A stretch of DNA of 64,000 nt, taken from positions 186,001 to 250,000 of the forward strand of contig NZ_RQER01000006.1 of assembly GCF_004770615.1 (NCBI RefSeq), read 5' to 3'. The notes beneath the pieces were generated by a model. It saw only the letters and a list, made by a program, of their open reading frames with translations, had not been told where the DNA came from and searched no databases. Shown piece by piece: positions 10,901 to 18,699 of the stretch (position 1 is its first letter; each line of letters opens with the position of its first letter). Made by a program: the position numbers and the translations under genes. This stretch comes from Leptospira langatensis (GTDB lineage: Bacteria; Spirochaetota; Leptospiria; Leptospirales; Leptospiraceae).

Positions 10901-11979
10901 AAGATGATACATTTGGACCGGATGTATTCCGATATAAGTATACGGGACAGGAATCTGATTCTGAGACAGGGCTGTACTACTACAAAGCGAGATACTACGA
11001 TCCGGCAATCGGAAGGTTCTTACAGGCTGACAATCAGTTAGATGCAGGATCTCCTGAAGGTATGGACGTTTACATGTATACCGGGGGAAATCCTACTAGT
11101 AGTATTGACCCGAGTGGCCATAGCTGGGTGAGTAGTTTCTTTAAAAGAAATGGGTTGGGGTTCTTGAATTTTAAGATCGCTATTAGCGGTTTTATGCAGA
11201 GAGCTTTTTATCTGAGCAGTCAGAGGCTTAGCAGTTTTGGTCTTGGAATAGTCCAGTTTGCTAATGCAAGCATTGAATTGAGAGGCAGCTTATTAGAAAA
11301 AAGTGGAAAATGGCTGGATAGACAGGTCGTAGATCCGATACAACACATGACACTTGGAGAAATGATAACCGGTATTTTGAGTTTTACAGTTCAATTTGTC
11401 CTGGCTGCCATAGCAGGCGTTATTGGTGCTGTAGTTGGTGTTTTAGTTGGAGCAGCCGTAGGTGGTGGAATTCCTGGAGCCATTGCAGGTTTCTTTGCCG
11501 GATTTGCTGCAGGCTTTGCCGCTGGTTGGGCATTAGAAACAGCAGGAGCCGGAATTAATAAGGCGCTATCTCGAACCTTAGGCGGTTATCGAAAGGCTAA
11601 CATTCACCAAGCAGGTTGGGACCGAGAAGGAGCGGATCGGTATGAACATATTGCGGAGTATTCCGGTGAGTTTGGTGGCATGGTTGGAGGTCTTTTCGGA
11701 GCATTATTAGGCTCAAGCTCAGAATTTTGGACTGAGAAAGGTTTGGATAGTGTTGAATTTAATAGTAAGGAATTAGAAAATCCAGATGTCACTGATTCAT
11801 CTAAAAATGCAGCCCGAAGATTTATAGAAAGGGATTCAAATCCAATGACATGGATTAAGCAAGGCTGGAGTTCCATGCAATCTGACATCGGATATCGATA
11901 TATATTAAATAATAATGTGTATATAATTGGAACAGGCGATTGGCTACTTGACGAATTGTTTAAAAAGGCGACCAAATGA
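4990..11979 (+). CDS. giant SpvB/FG-GAP/RHS-repeat protein (putative polymorphic toxin)
   Basis: 2329 residues. Residues about 8-28 are a hydrophobic export segment. About 44-315 form an SpvB/TcdB-type N-terminal domain (SIPLPLPNVQVGITGKPAFS, ILGRGWNLSG). A cysteine-rich insert starts at Cys338. Nine FG-GAP/VCBS-type calcium motifs follow (for example DYNGDGKTDF, DVNGDGKTDY, DMNGDGYPDF). YD/RHS repeats begin near residue 1070. Near 1840-1908 lies a membrane segment plus a lipobox-like LSLANC (Cys1895). The RHS core is about 1965-2040 (YYYKARYYDPAIGRFLQAD, ending DPSGHS). The tip (about 2045-2329) has a glycine-zipper hydrophobic stretch and an unrecognised tail. The stop codon overlaps an ATG of the following lipoprotein gene (ATGA). 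In known systems such proteins are surface or secreted shells that deliver a C-terminal toxin; that role is inferred here. Confidence 0.93.
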   Translation: MLNLYRTRILSFSVILLSSFLLIAWNPLKPILNYFAAAFTGGETSIPLPLPNVQVGITGKPAFSLNIQPPPGAGDMVPSITIDYISGGSQSILGRGWNLSGFPKVLKNPSLGVHFGTSDGYSHELLGDLISTGSSGVYRTKIESFYKATFDGTAWTLRDTSAVTYEYGRNSANGSNSIVQGDSGPVAFYLDKVRDVFGNGYDITYTADTLNSDEPLPQEIKYARGNARIEFTYSNRPSGWKEQIFFLTNTGTRKKILSKIQVYANDASGSEQITDTYDFNYDSSSEVGPLLTSFERENYKPLVFNYTERTNQANILSSSSKNFDLSYKAQDSDAQSNCAGTQTACLCSASAACMLATGGAAGYICTVGVANYQDICTNGVTTSFVTPADTNGDGVPEIVRVNGTMTNQKFSVTPLSDWENASGNSLTASNTLIGSHIGITRKGRILPGDYNGDGKTDFLILTDNGDPLKVYYGPDFSSATYSSVTVAGLSTSGTVTKQFVADVNGDGKTDYIQANSSNNLVVYTSTGSGFQLLQTLAVTTFGTEFQQMIDFDRNGVPDFVRINGTTSKDFIITFLDFQNGALQVLETTKVSRTDFGKSGDQFITDMNGDGYPDFAFYSTSGSQGTVSYYPFTGRSFVTSGASPLQTINVNKAYAREVSGAATTTYVNVDLSGDGIKDQVSYDNSNVSSPFFKVQIYDAAQAKYLAVVQVPWNQNVSSDLNEDGIADTIRADSSVVQGTDANGNATTDTVTKFEVTITNGSYFEVPIDPNSYIATTTASSDSSTMGYFNWRNPKDFVDVNMDGKADFVRYDASSSTLYVSYAKLDSNGYITYSASGDDSWSTGGYLLSLDANGDGKPEILGMNANQVNFITTTQSSIPTVRTNVVRTFPYESSVQLHYIRFNQDLPSGLITSIQNGATSSSGDLTLGIEYQLAKNHTGAIQPSLYDSSKPQFVPFTGADYLATRLTQKAGSSTLGSDSYKYSYARFYLNGFRNSSYIGFQQITNLDEISNESLVTNYDPTFIEMVGTPTSQTKSKNGIKLSESTSSFAKTTSALSGILVQQSSDTQTKYQAGQALFTTSTSHSYDSYGNETSKTINLNGDTVVQSTTYQNDWNSGFIGLPTELQITNNGQLVVDKKILYSNFQVSEERDLVSNGVWKSSQLQSYDSYGNITSTKDANGNINTIEYDPIVHRFPTKITNSLGHVTQRSNDYTTGLLLTSTNPNGGVFKTDYDKFGRPTASYLPGETDWSEQIDYENTGNLESQLIRKTFRRTNGESWQEETSNALTKISKKRSSLVDNTVLVEESYQNQEGQTIKKVDPYIEGSNPFTWNTYTYDQEGNLTTSQRNDGTSTQIALNQLTTTITTSKNGNQIDQLVEVMNALGKVIARTRQGKTIQFQYGANGKASQIIDPENGVTTIVTDLAGRQTSVTNPNSGTITTVYDPITGNPSLQTYANGSKAQYSYDVLGRPTLVQGIGSQGETITHTYEYDGASAIGRLTRVTDQLGTTDFGYDVRGNITSLQKRLTDENLTFLIQKKYNLQNQIEEITYPDGSVAKNIYSQAGYLSGITLTPADGSGSDFPVVQYKANLENGNLQIQRLLGNGVLTNISYDPVQRRTVSLQTTKDSSIYESKAYGYDDKGNYSQIQDLVNPIRNQAFTYDDLNRLTSATGVYGTEAYQYSDSGKLLKKGNLNYTYGDSLHTNAVTQVSGNSTNYTYSYDASGNVINRNGLTLAYNPFQKLKSIQTESGDTVAFDYDFTGTRIRKTSLNDGTKTISLGGLYEVVLVPGKDPQHTLYFRGSDEDLVGQWSRPNATLITSAATPPSFLTTSQVALNTLVWNLEDTSIRGLKFLFLSPKSGLVILTGLLIVGLGFAFLSYQEGIWRATIKFATPALILSLANCDFVLPGGNGTPPWEDAIPFIDNTAGAGIPVTGFIFLHQDHLGSISMATDGNGNRITGGDQAGASHVSYTPYGQIDQDDTFGPDVFRYKYTGQESDSETGLYYYKARYYDPAIGRFLQADNQLDAGSPEGMDVYMYTGGNPTSSIDPSGHSWVSSFFKRNGLGFLNFKIAISGFMQRAFYLSSQRLSSFGLGIVQFANASIELRGSLLEKSGKWLDRQVVDPIQHMTLGEMITGILSFTVQFVLAAIAGVIGAVVGVLVGAAVGGGIPGAIAGFFAGFAAGFAAGWALETAGAGINKALSRTLGGYRKANIHQAGWDREGADRYEHIAEYSGEFGGMVGGLFGALLGSSSEFWTEKGLDSVEFNSKELENPDVTDSSKNAARRFIERDSNPMTWIKQGWSSMQSDIGYRYILNNNVYIIGTGDWLLDELFKKATK

Positions 11980-11993
11980 AAGGATCATTGAAA

Positions 11994-12677
11994 ATGAAGC
12001 TTGGTTTTATAAATATTAAATACTTTTTTTTAATTTGTTTAGTAACTTATTTTGGCTGTACTTACACAAGAGTAGAAGGTGAAAAGAGACTTGAGAATGC
12101 GATTTGCATTGAATCTAATAAGGATCGTCCGACTATATTTATAGATGTGTATGATAAAGCCGGGCTAAATACTGCAGATTATTTTAGTTTAAGTTATTTC
12201 TCTCGAATTGCTTTTAAGGAATCAAACTGCTTTTCCTTAGTATCAGTAAATCATGTTCCTTCGAAGAAGTTGGACTTTCAAGCTAAACTGTCCTTTTATA
12301 AAGAACGAACCTGCGGTTATACTTTTTTTGATATTTTAGAAGTGCTAACTTTTGGCATTATACCGACTTACAATTGCTTTGAAATTAAGATGAAATCGGA
12401 AGTTATAGATAAAAATGGAAATCAAGTTCTTTCCAATCCTCTTGAAAAGTTAGAGGCAAAAAATTTCTCTCATATTTTAGCAGGCCTGATCCCTTCAAAT
12501 TTTTTCCATTTTCAATACAGCAGACCCCCATGGGATTCAAATTCTGAAATAGCCTATTATCTAAGTTTAAGACTGATCAACGATCTTAAAAATAAAGGTC
12601 TATTAGATATACCGAATGCGAGTAATGAAGTGCCGCAGGAAAAAAATAAAGATCTCAACATTGAGAATCTTCACTAA
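11994..12677 (+). CDS. small lipoprotein, candidate immunity protein of the main Rhs tip (family I)
   Basis: About 227 residues with a lipoprotein signal (MKLGFINIKYFFLICLVTYFGC, Cys at 22 from this start). I prefer ATG 11994, which follows AAAGGA at 9 nt; ATG 11976 overlaps the rhs stop as ATGA and is also possible, implying translational coupling. The body contains FFDILEVLTFGIIPTYNCFE, then a VIDKNGNQV turn. The same order occurs in the lipoproteins at 15500 and 20135, so I call them family I. No known domain recognised. Position right after the variable tip suggests immunity; this is inference. Clearly AT-rich compared with the chromosomal genes. Confidence 0.75.
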   Translation: MKLGFINIKYFFLICLVTYFGCTYTRVEGEKRLENAICIESNKDRPTIFIDVYDKAGLNTADYFSLSYFSRIAFKESNCFSLVSVNHVPSKKLDFQAKLSFYKERTCGYTFFDILEVLTFGIIPTYNCFEIKMKSEVIDKNGNQVLSNPLEKLEAKNFSHILAGLIPSNFFHFQYSRPPWDSNSEIAYYLSLRLINDLKNKGLLDIPNASNEVPQEKNKDLNIENLH

Positions 12678-12683
12678 GACTAA

Positions 12684-12840
12684 CCCCAGCTGCACCGGCG
12701 GTGCAGAAGGCGATAGGAAAAGTTTTTCGCCCACAACCCGCCAGAGATGCGCAGGGCGCGAAAGCGTCCCAAAGGGATGAGCGGCAGCGAACCCGAAGCA
12801 GCTCGGTCCCGCAGAGCGGGAGGCGGCCAGAAACTTGATC
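12684..12840 (+). repeat. structured dispersed repeat, copy A (full length)
   Basis: The longest copy of the cassette-border repeat. It contains CTGCACC-GGC-GGTGCAG (12690-12706), a core with an outer CCGCC (12738-12742)/GGCGG (12822-12826) pairing, an inner GGGCGC-GAAA-GCGTCC hairpin, and TCCCGC-AGA-GCGGGA (12807-12821). It ends in AGAAACTTGATCC, shared with copy E. Much more GC-rich than the flanking AT-rich genes. Confidence 0.85.
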
Positions 12841-15471
12841 CTGAAAAATTTCAACTTAAGAAACCCAACCTCACAAACATACGCAAACGGATCGAAAGCA
12901 CAATACAGTTACGACGTACTCGGAAGACCAACACTTGTGCAAGGAATCGGATCCCAAGGGGAAACAATCACACATACATACGAGTACGATGGAGCTAGTG
13001 CAATCGGAAGGCTCACAAGAGCCACAGATCAACTAGGCACAACAGATTTCGGATATGATGTGCGAGGAAATATCACCACACTCCAAAAACATTTGACCGA
13101 TGAAGATCTAACCTTCCTCATCCAAAAGAAATACAACCTACAGAACCAGATAGAAGAGATCACGTATCCAGATGGAAGCATAGCGAAGAACGTTTACTCC
13201 GAAGCAGGATATCTATCAGGAATCACGCTAACACCAGCCGACGGAAGTGGATCAGATTTTCCGATCGTCCAATACAAAGCGAACTTAGAGAATGGAAACC
13301 TACAGATTCAAAGATTGTTAGGGAACGGAGTGCTCACGAATATAAGCTACGACCCCGTACAGAGAAGAACAGTCAGTTTACAGACAACAAAAGACTCATC
13401 GATCTACGAATCCAAAGCATACGGATATGATGATAAAGGAAACTATAACCAGATTCAAGATTTAGTAAATCCAGTACGAAACCAAACATTCACATATGAT
13501 ACTCTAAACAGGCTCACCTCAGCAACAGGAGTCTATGGAACCGAGGCGTACCAGTATTCGGATTCAGGGAAGTTGCTGAAGAAAGGAAATCTAAACTATA
13601 CATACGGTGATTCATCCCACACCAACGCTGTAACACAAGTAAGTGGAAATAGTATGAACTATACCTATTCTTACGATGCCTCTGGAAACGTTATTAACAG
13701 AAATGGACTAAGCTTAGCATACAATCCGTTCCAAAAGCTAAAGAGTATCCAGACCGACAGTGGGGATACAGTAGCCTTCGATTACGACTTCACAGGAACG
13801 AGAATTAGAAAGACTTCTTTAAACGACGGGACAAAGACAATCTCGCTCGGCGGATTGTATGAAGTAATACTCGCTCCAGGAAAAGATCCACAGCATACAT
13901 TGTATTTCCGAGGAAGTGATGAGGATCTGGTTGGACAATGGAGTAGACCAAACGCAACGCTGATCACTAGTGCAGCAACTCCATCCTCGTTCTTAACAAC
14001 AAGCCAAGTAGCATTGAACACACTGGTTTGGAATCTAGAAGATACATCCATCCGAGGACTGAAGTTTCTATTCTTATCACCTAAGTCAGGACTAGTGATC
14101 TTGACAGGGCTATTGATCGTAGGGTTAGGATTCGCATTCTTGTCCTATCAAGAGGGAATCTGGAAAGCGACGATCAAATTTGCAACTCCGGCTTTAATAT
14201 TATCACTAGCAAATTGCGATTTCACACTCCCAGGAGGAAACGGAACCCCACCATGGGAAGATGCGCTACCTCTAATCGAAAATGGATCGGGAGCTGGAGT
14301 CCCAGTAACCGGGTTTATCTTCTTACACCAAGACCATCTTGGTTCGACCACAATGGCAACAGATGGAAATGGAAACCGCATCACTGGAGGAGATCAGGCC
14401 GGAGCCTCTCATGTTTCCTATACGCCTTATGGTTCTATCGATCAAGACGATACATTTGGGCCGGATGTGTTCCGATACAAGTATACGGGGCAGGAGTCGG
14501 ACTCAGAGACTGGGCTGTATTACTACAAAGCAAGATACTATGATCCAGCAATCGGAAGGTTCTTACAGGCGGACGATCTAATGGATGGCAACAATCCTAA
14601 TGGTATGGATGTATATATGTATACCGAAGGAAATCCGACTAGTAGCATAGATCCGAGTGGTCATAGCTGGGTGAGTAGTTTCTTTAAAAGAAACGGCTTG
14701 GGGTTCTTGAATTTTAAGATCGCTGTGAGCGGTTTTATGCAGAGGGCTTTTTATCTCAGCAGCCAGAGACTTAGTAGCTTTGGGCTCAGTATAAATCAGT
14801 ATGCTCTTACTAGTCTTGGCCAAAAGGGAAGCGCATGGGATAGAAGTGGCCAATGGTTAGATAGACAAGTGATTGATCCAATGCAGCACATGACAACACA
14901 GGAGTTGATTGTAGCTGGTATCGTATTTGTGGCAGCGGCCGTTGCCGCGTATTTTATCGGGCCGGAAGCATTTACGGAAATTGAAGTGTATGGAAATGCA
15001 ATTGTTCCTGGCCTTGGGTATATCGCCTCTACAATTGGATCAATAGGCCTGGGGATCCTTTTTGAACAGGCAGGGATGGCTTTTGCTGAAACTCTGGGTG
15101 GAACATCAAAATCATCGTTTAATAATATTCATTACGATCATAAAGCCGGAGTAGCAATGAAAGAAATGGGAGGAAATGCAGCTACTTTTGGTGCGCTTTT
15201 AGGATCGGCTTATGGCGAATTCGAAAGTGGAGAGCCACTTTTAAAAGCCGGTGTTGAATCAAAAGAAGTTACAGTATTTCAAATTGATATTAATTTGGAA
15301 GAGAATTTTTTAACTAGAATTTTATCTCCTCTGAATTCACTCATTCGATTAGAAGTCAGAACTATTCTTTATTATCCTGTCATGTCAGGAGTGCTACCAG
15401 GGGAAATTAAAGAAACAATTGCAGAATGCCTATTATTTTCGAAAGACAAAGATAAGCAGTGCCATTTATAA
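12835..15471 (+). CDS. orphan rhs cassette 1: YD repeats, RHS core and a different tip
   Basis: 878 codons without a frameshift. From about 12873 to 14790 it parallels the main gene from about 9331 to 11250 at very high protein identity (LQTYANGS.. through RHS core YYYKARYYDPAIGRFLQAD and FLNFKIAVSGFMQRAFY), then diverges completely. The new tip has a hydrophobic region, GGTSKSSFNNIHYDHKAG, GGNAATFGALLGSAYG and an unrecognised tail ending KDKDKQCHL. The open frame starts with a TTG inside repeat copy A and has no signal peptide, SpvB or calcium-repeat part, so it is probably a silent donor or a 5'-truncated copy rather than a normal gene. A lipoprotein gene follows 28 bp downstream. Confidence 0.88.
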   Translation: MILKNFNLRNPTSQTYANGSKAQYSYDVLGRPTLVQGIGSQGETITHTYEYDGASAIGRLTRATDQLGTTDFGYDVRGNITTLQKHLTDEDLTFLIQKKYNLQNQIEEITYPDGSIAKNVYSEAGYLSGITLTPADGSGSDFPIVQYKANLENGNLQIQRLLGNGVLTNISYDPVQRRTVSLQTTKDSSIYESKAYGYDDKGNYNQIQDLVNPVRNQTFTYDTLNRLTSATGVYGTEAYQYSDSGKLLKKGNLNYTYGDSSHTNAVTQVSGNSMNYTYSYDASGNVINRNGLSLAYNPFQKLKSIQTDSGDTVAFDYDFTGTRIRKTSLNDGTKTISLGGLYEVILAPGKDPQHTLYFRGSDEDLVGQWSRPNATLITSAATPSSFLTTSQVALNTLVWNLEDTSIRGLKFLFLSPKSGLVILTGLLIVGLGFAFLSYQEGIWKATIKFATPALILSLANCDFTLPGGNGTPPWEDALPLIENGSGAGVPVTGFIFLHQDHLGSTTMATDGNGNRITGGDQAGASHVSYTPYGSIDQDDTFGPDVFRYKYTGQESDSETGLYYYKARYYDPAIGRFLQADDLMDGNNPNGMDVYMYTEGNPTSSIDPSGHSWVSSFFKRNGLGFLNFKIAVSGFMQRAFYLSSQRLSSFGLSINQYALTSLGQKGSAWDRSGQWLDRQVIDPMQHMTTQELIVAGIVFVAAAVAAYFIGPEAFTEIEVYGNAIVPGLGYIASTIGSIGLGILFEQAGMAFAETLGGTSKSSFNNIHYDHKAGVAMKEMGGNAATFGALLGSAYGEFESGEPLLKAGVESKEVTVFQIDINLEENFLTRILSPLNSLIRLEVRTILYYPVMSGVLPGEIKETIAECLLFSKDKDKQCHL

Positions 15472-15499
15472 TTAATTTTTAACTATTTAGGAAATCGAA

Positions 15500-16117
15500 A
15501 TGTTTATATCTTCTCTCAATAAAAAATCATTATTTATCCTCGTTCTTTGCCTTTACAATTGCATATATAATGTGCAACAAAAATACCCTGACCTACAAAT
15601 GCTGAAAGAGAGTTCTCGCATAGAGCCTATCAAAATCGATTTGCACGTAGACTCATTAACAATTGTAAATAGCAAACATTCGCCGTCAGCGAATGCGACA
15701 AAGTATTTAAATCAAAGATATGAGAGTAAAATGAAAGAGGAGTTAGAAGGGAGTGGTTTCTTTTTATGCGTTAACAATACTGCCGAGGCTTTTTATCGAA
15801 TCGACCTCAAAGTAATAAAATCTATAGAGCAAAATACGTTTCTTTGGCTTTTGTCCGGGTTTACGTTACTTATAATACCACAATATTCTGATAGCGATTT
15901 GTCTTTTCAACTTAGCGTTATCGACTCTTCAGGCACCAAAGTCGCATTTATTGAAACAAACGAACATAGCTCATATGTGGCCGAATTGTTTCTGCTGTTT
16001 TATATGCCCTTTGACTATCCATGGATAATAGGAAAAGCAAAAATGCAGGAAGAACGCCTCATTCGTAATGCAATTCAAGATATTATTCTTCAAATAAAAA
16101 AGAATAAGCAAGTTTAG
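15500..16117 (+). CDS. small lipoprotein, candidate immunity protein of orphan cassette 1 (family I)
   Basis: 205 residues. N-terminus KKSLFILVLCLYNC gives a lipoprotein-type signal with Asn before Cys, as in several neighbours. The centre has TFLWLLSGFTLLIIPQYSD, then VIDSSGTKVAFIETNEHSS and a hydrophobic ELFLLFYMPFDYPW. This layout (hydrophobic-IIP, then a D-x-x-G turn, then E-L-F-L...PF) is shared with the lipoprotein at 20135 and more loosely with that at 11994. No recognised Pfam-type domain. The start ATG follows TTAGGAAA. Placement directly after an rhs tip is the main reason to propose immunity. Confidence 0.75.
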   Translation: MFISSLNKKSLFILVLCLYNCIYNVQQKYPDLQMLKESSRIEPIKIDLHVDSLTIVNSKHSPSANATKYLNQRYESKMKEELEGSGFFLCVNNTAEAFYRIDLKVIKSIEQNTFLWLLSGFTLLIIPQYSDSDLSFQLSVIDSSGTKVAFIETNEHSSYVAELFLLFYMPFDYPWIIGKAKMQEERLIRNAIQDIILQIKKNKQV

Positions 16118-16180
16118 CGAATATATGAAAAAGGTCTTTCTGTTCAGCCAAATTCGAATACTAATTAAAAGGCAACAATA

Positions 16181-16330
16181 CCCCAACTGCACAATTGTGC
16201 AGAGACGAAAGATTAACGCTCACAACCCGCCAGAGATGCGCAGGGCGCGAAGCGTCCTAAAAGGATGAGCTGTAGCGAACCCGAAGTAGCTCGGTCCCGC
16301 AAAGCGGGAGGCGGCCAAGAGAAATAACGT
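16181..16330 (+). repeat. structured dispersed repeat, copy B
   Basis: Same order of elements as copy A. The first hairpin is a perfect 16-bp palindrome CTGCACAATTGTGCAG (16187-16202), differing from copy A in its inner part while keeping pairing. The core from CACAACCCGCC to GGCGG follows, with TCCCGC-AAA-GCGGGA. It ends AAGAGAAATAAC, directly joined to the rhs codon GTA at 16329; the same border is seen at copy D. Confidence 0.85.
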
Positions 16331-16349
16331 AGGTTTAGGCTTTGCATTC

Positions 16350-17909
16350 TTGTCTTACCAAGAGGGACTTTGGAAAGCGACTCTTAAGTTTACGACACCG
16401 ATCCTACTATTAGCTTTTGCAAACTGTTCCGTGCTATTACCGGGAGGAAATGGAACCCCACCATGGACGCTCTTACCGTTGATTGACTCAGGAACCCCAG
16501 GAGTAGGTGATCCGGGATCCGGAGCTGGAATACCAATCTCAGGATTTCTTTTTTTACATCCAGACCATCTAGGATCCGTCGTGATGGCAACAGACGGAAA
16601 TGGGAATAAAGTAACTGGTGGAAAGCAGGCGGGAGCATCGTTTGTATCATACAAACCATATGGAGAAATACTCCGAACAGATTCAGCAGGACCGGATGTA
16701 TTTAGATATAAATACACAGGGCAGGAAGAAGACAAAGAAACAGGATTATATTATTATAAAGCAAGATATTACGATCCAATATTAGGAAGATTTCTCCAGG
16801 CAGACAACCAAATCGATGGGTCATCTCCTATGGGAAATGATGTGTACATGTATACAGAAGGCAATCCGATCAAGTATACAGATCCAACTGGACATAGCGT
16901 ATTCAGTTCATGGCTATCTAAGAACGGATTAGGATTTCTTAATTTCAATATCGCAGTGAGCGCAGCAATGCAGAGAGCATTCTATGTAAGTAGTGCAAGA
17001 TGGAATTCGATAGGAGCAATTGCTGCTATACTGAATCCTGTTGGGCTCATTGCAAATGCGATAGGTGGCGCGGTACTCGGAGGAGCTGGAGCAACGCTTG
17101 CAGGACCGACTATGTTGGGAATAGCGGCTGGCGCAGCAATACTAGGATCAGCGAGTGTATCCCTGGGACCGTCAGCAGTGTTCATCGCTAATATGGCAGG
17201 ACTTGCAATAGGATCCATTGGTGCTGTTGTCGTAGGAAGTGCAGGAAGTTTACTATCTGCCCTAGGAAATATTGCAGCATTGAATGGAGTTCCAGTTGCG
17301 GTCCTTGCTTACAGTATAGGCATGATAGCTGGTGCAACTGCGCTTGTAGCGGGACTGATTGCATTAGGTGTAGCATCGTTTTTGGTGATGGCGACGTTGG
17401 CGACAGCGTTGGCTACTGTTGTAGTTGCAATTGGCTGCATGCCGATATTATTAGCGTCAGCAATTGTCATTGGCATCGGAGCTCTCGGATCTGTGTTATC
17501 CTTTTGGACTTTGCAAGCGTATATAATTGGTGGGCTTTCTAAATCGAAATTTAATAATATAAATTGGAGTGATAAGGACGCTAAGGTTGCAGCATGCTAT
17601 ACTGCTGCAGTTCAGTTTGGCGGTCTAATTGCAGGAACGGCACTTCTCGGTGCAGATGGATTTGCTGTCGCCTTAGGATTTGATAGCTATAATGTCATGA
17701 TGGACAGAGACTTCGCTTCTTTGTTCGGAATTCCTGTGGATGGCAATTTACTCTTTGGTATTTACTCTGTGGGAAATGCTGGTTACTACGTTAGTAAACG
17801 ACAATACGTAAAGGCTGCCGCAAGCATTGCCGATATATACTTTCCAGCCTCTATGATGCTTAAGTATGGAGAAGGCACTCGAAGAACGTGCGGAGGAAGT
17901 TTAAAGTGA
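16350..17909 (+). CDS. orphan rhs cassette 2: RHS core with a long membrane-rich tip
   Basis: 519 codons. rhs homology begins at GTA 16329, equal to main-gene position 10576, right after repeat B; an in-frame TAG at 16287-16289 sits in the repeat. The first available start is TTG 16350. The N-terminus would read as a lipoprotein signal (WKATLKFTTPILLLAFANC). The RHS core (YYYKARYYDPILGRFLQAD, DPTGHS) is clearly more diverged from the main gene than cassette 1, suggesting a different parent rhs. The tip has some 190 residues of alternating glycine/alanine-rich hydrophobic segments, then GGLSKSKFNNINWSDKDAK and an unrecognised tail. The stop overlaps the next gene's GTG. Confidence 0.85.
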   Translation: MSYQEGLWKATLKFTTPILLLAFANCSVLLPGGNGTPPWTLLPLIDSGTPGVGDPGSGAGIPISGFLFLHPDHLGSVVMATDGNGNKVTGGKQAGASFVSYKPYGEILRTDSAGPDVFRYKYTGQEEDKETGLYYYKARYYDPILGRFLQADNQIDGSSPMGNDVYMYTEGNPIKYTDPTGHSVFSSWLSKNGLGFLNFNIAVSAAMQRAFYVSSARWNSIGAIAAILNPVGLIANAIGGAVLGGAGATLAGPTMLGIAAGAAILGSASVSLGPSAVFIANMAGLAIGSIGAVVVGSAGSLLSALGNIAALNGVPVAVLAYSIGMIAGATALVAGLIALGVASFLVMATLATALATVVVAIGCMPILLASAIVIGIGALGSVLSFWTLQAYIIGGLSKSKFNNINWSDKDAKVAACYTAAVQFGGLIAGTALLGADGFAVALGFDSYNVMMDRDFASLFGIPVDGNLLFGIYSVGNAGYYVSKRQYVKAAASIADIYFPASMMLKYGEGTRRTCGGSLK

Positions 17910-18499
17910 AGCTAATTAATAATATTTACATCCTTTCAACAATATTACTCTTTATTGTTAATTGTCGAATGAGGCCCTACTGGCATGAAGTTCCTTCTCC
18001 AGTAAAAGACTCAGAGAATAATTTCTTATATTTATATTTACCTTCCGAGTTTGAAGACGGGGTTGAAAAAATTCAGATAAATGAATATATTATATCAATA
18101 CTTCAGGAAGAGACTAATTCATTCCTCAAAAGAAGAATCTTGATCAATCCCAGCAGGGAATTAAATACTTTTACTCTTTGGCTAGGTGATCTGCACAAAA
18201 GATTTCCAACGGGTTGCGAAATAGTTATTCCTGTATCGAAGGGTAAACACTTGTATCAAATAAATGTATCAACCTATAGTTTTGTATTTAAGACAGCTTT
18301 GGTTGCTGATGTAGATCTAGATGTAAGTAAATCCATTTGGATGGATTTTTATAGTTCCGAGAAGGTTGCAAATCCGACCAATGATCCAAGATACGGGGAT
18401 GGAAACTTGCTAAAAAATAGAATTAAGCTTAGATATTCGATTGAGAATAGCTTTAAAGAAAGTAGGCATCTAAAATGCGATCTTCGACAGTCGTATTGA
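17906..18499 (+). CDS. small lipoprotein, candidate immunity protein of orphan cassette 2 (family II)
   Basis: About 197 residues from a GTG that overlaps the rhs stop (GTGA) and follows GGAGGA (17892-17897) at 8 nt; an earlier GTG at 17888 is less well placed. Signal LINNIYILSTILLFIVNC, Cys at about 18. Mature sequence contains DSENNFLYLYLPSEFEDG, then EETNSFLKRRILINPSRELN and GCEIVIPVSKGK. The gene at 19263 repeats these blocks (DSQNNFLRMYLPQNFEDG; KRFVLINPDKNLN; GCELAFPIPNGK), defining family II. No known domain. The overlap with the tip gene makes co-translation very likely. Confidence 0.78.
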   Translation: MKLINNIYILSTILLFIVNCRMRPYWHEVPSPVKDSENNFLYLYLPSEFEDGVEKIQINEYIISILQEETNSFLKRRILINPSRELNTFTLWLGDLHKRFPTGCEIVIPVSKGKHLYQINVSTYSFVFKTALVADVDLDVSKSIWMDFYSSEKVANPTNDPRYGDGNLLKNRIKLRYSIENSFKESRHLKCDLRQSY

Positions 18500-18530
18500 T
18501 TTTTGAAATGATTCGTTGGAGCATTTTGTT

Positions 18531-18565
18531 CACAACTCCCACCAGGGATGTGCTGGGTCGCAGAT
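18531..18565 (+). repeat. decayed remnant of the structured repeat
   Basis: CACAACTCCCACCAGGGATG followed by TGCTGGGTCGCAG closely follows the CACAACCCGCCAGAGATGCGCAGGGCGCGA start of the repeat core but the rest is missing. It sits in the 200-bp gap between the family II lipoprotein and the next lipoprotein gene, where a cassette border is expected. Confidence 0.5.
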
Positions 18566-18699
18566 TTGATTTCAAAGTCGAGCAGAATCGCAATAACGAT
18601 ATTGAGCCAAAATGCGAGATAGATAAATCTTAATTCTATCCCATCAGGCATTTGAAAAATTATGAAACGCTTTACTATTTTAGAAAGCAGGAGAAATAA

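Noticed and set aside
11604..11975. Minus-strand ORF opposite the main Rhs tip
   Set aside because: Shadow of the rhs frame with no ribosome site or family features.
12747..12998. Small ORF reading through repeat copy A (MSGSEPEAARSRRAG-type peptide)
   Set aside because: It is only the repeat read in one frame and continues into the rhs homology out of frame; similar peptides would arise at each copy.
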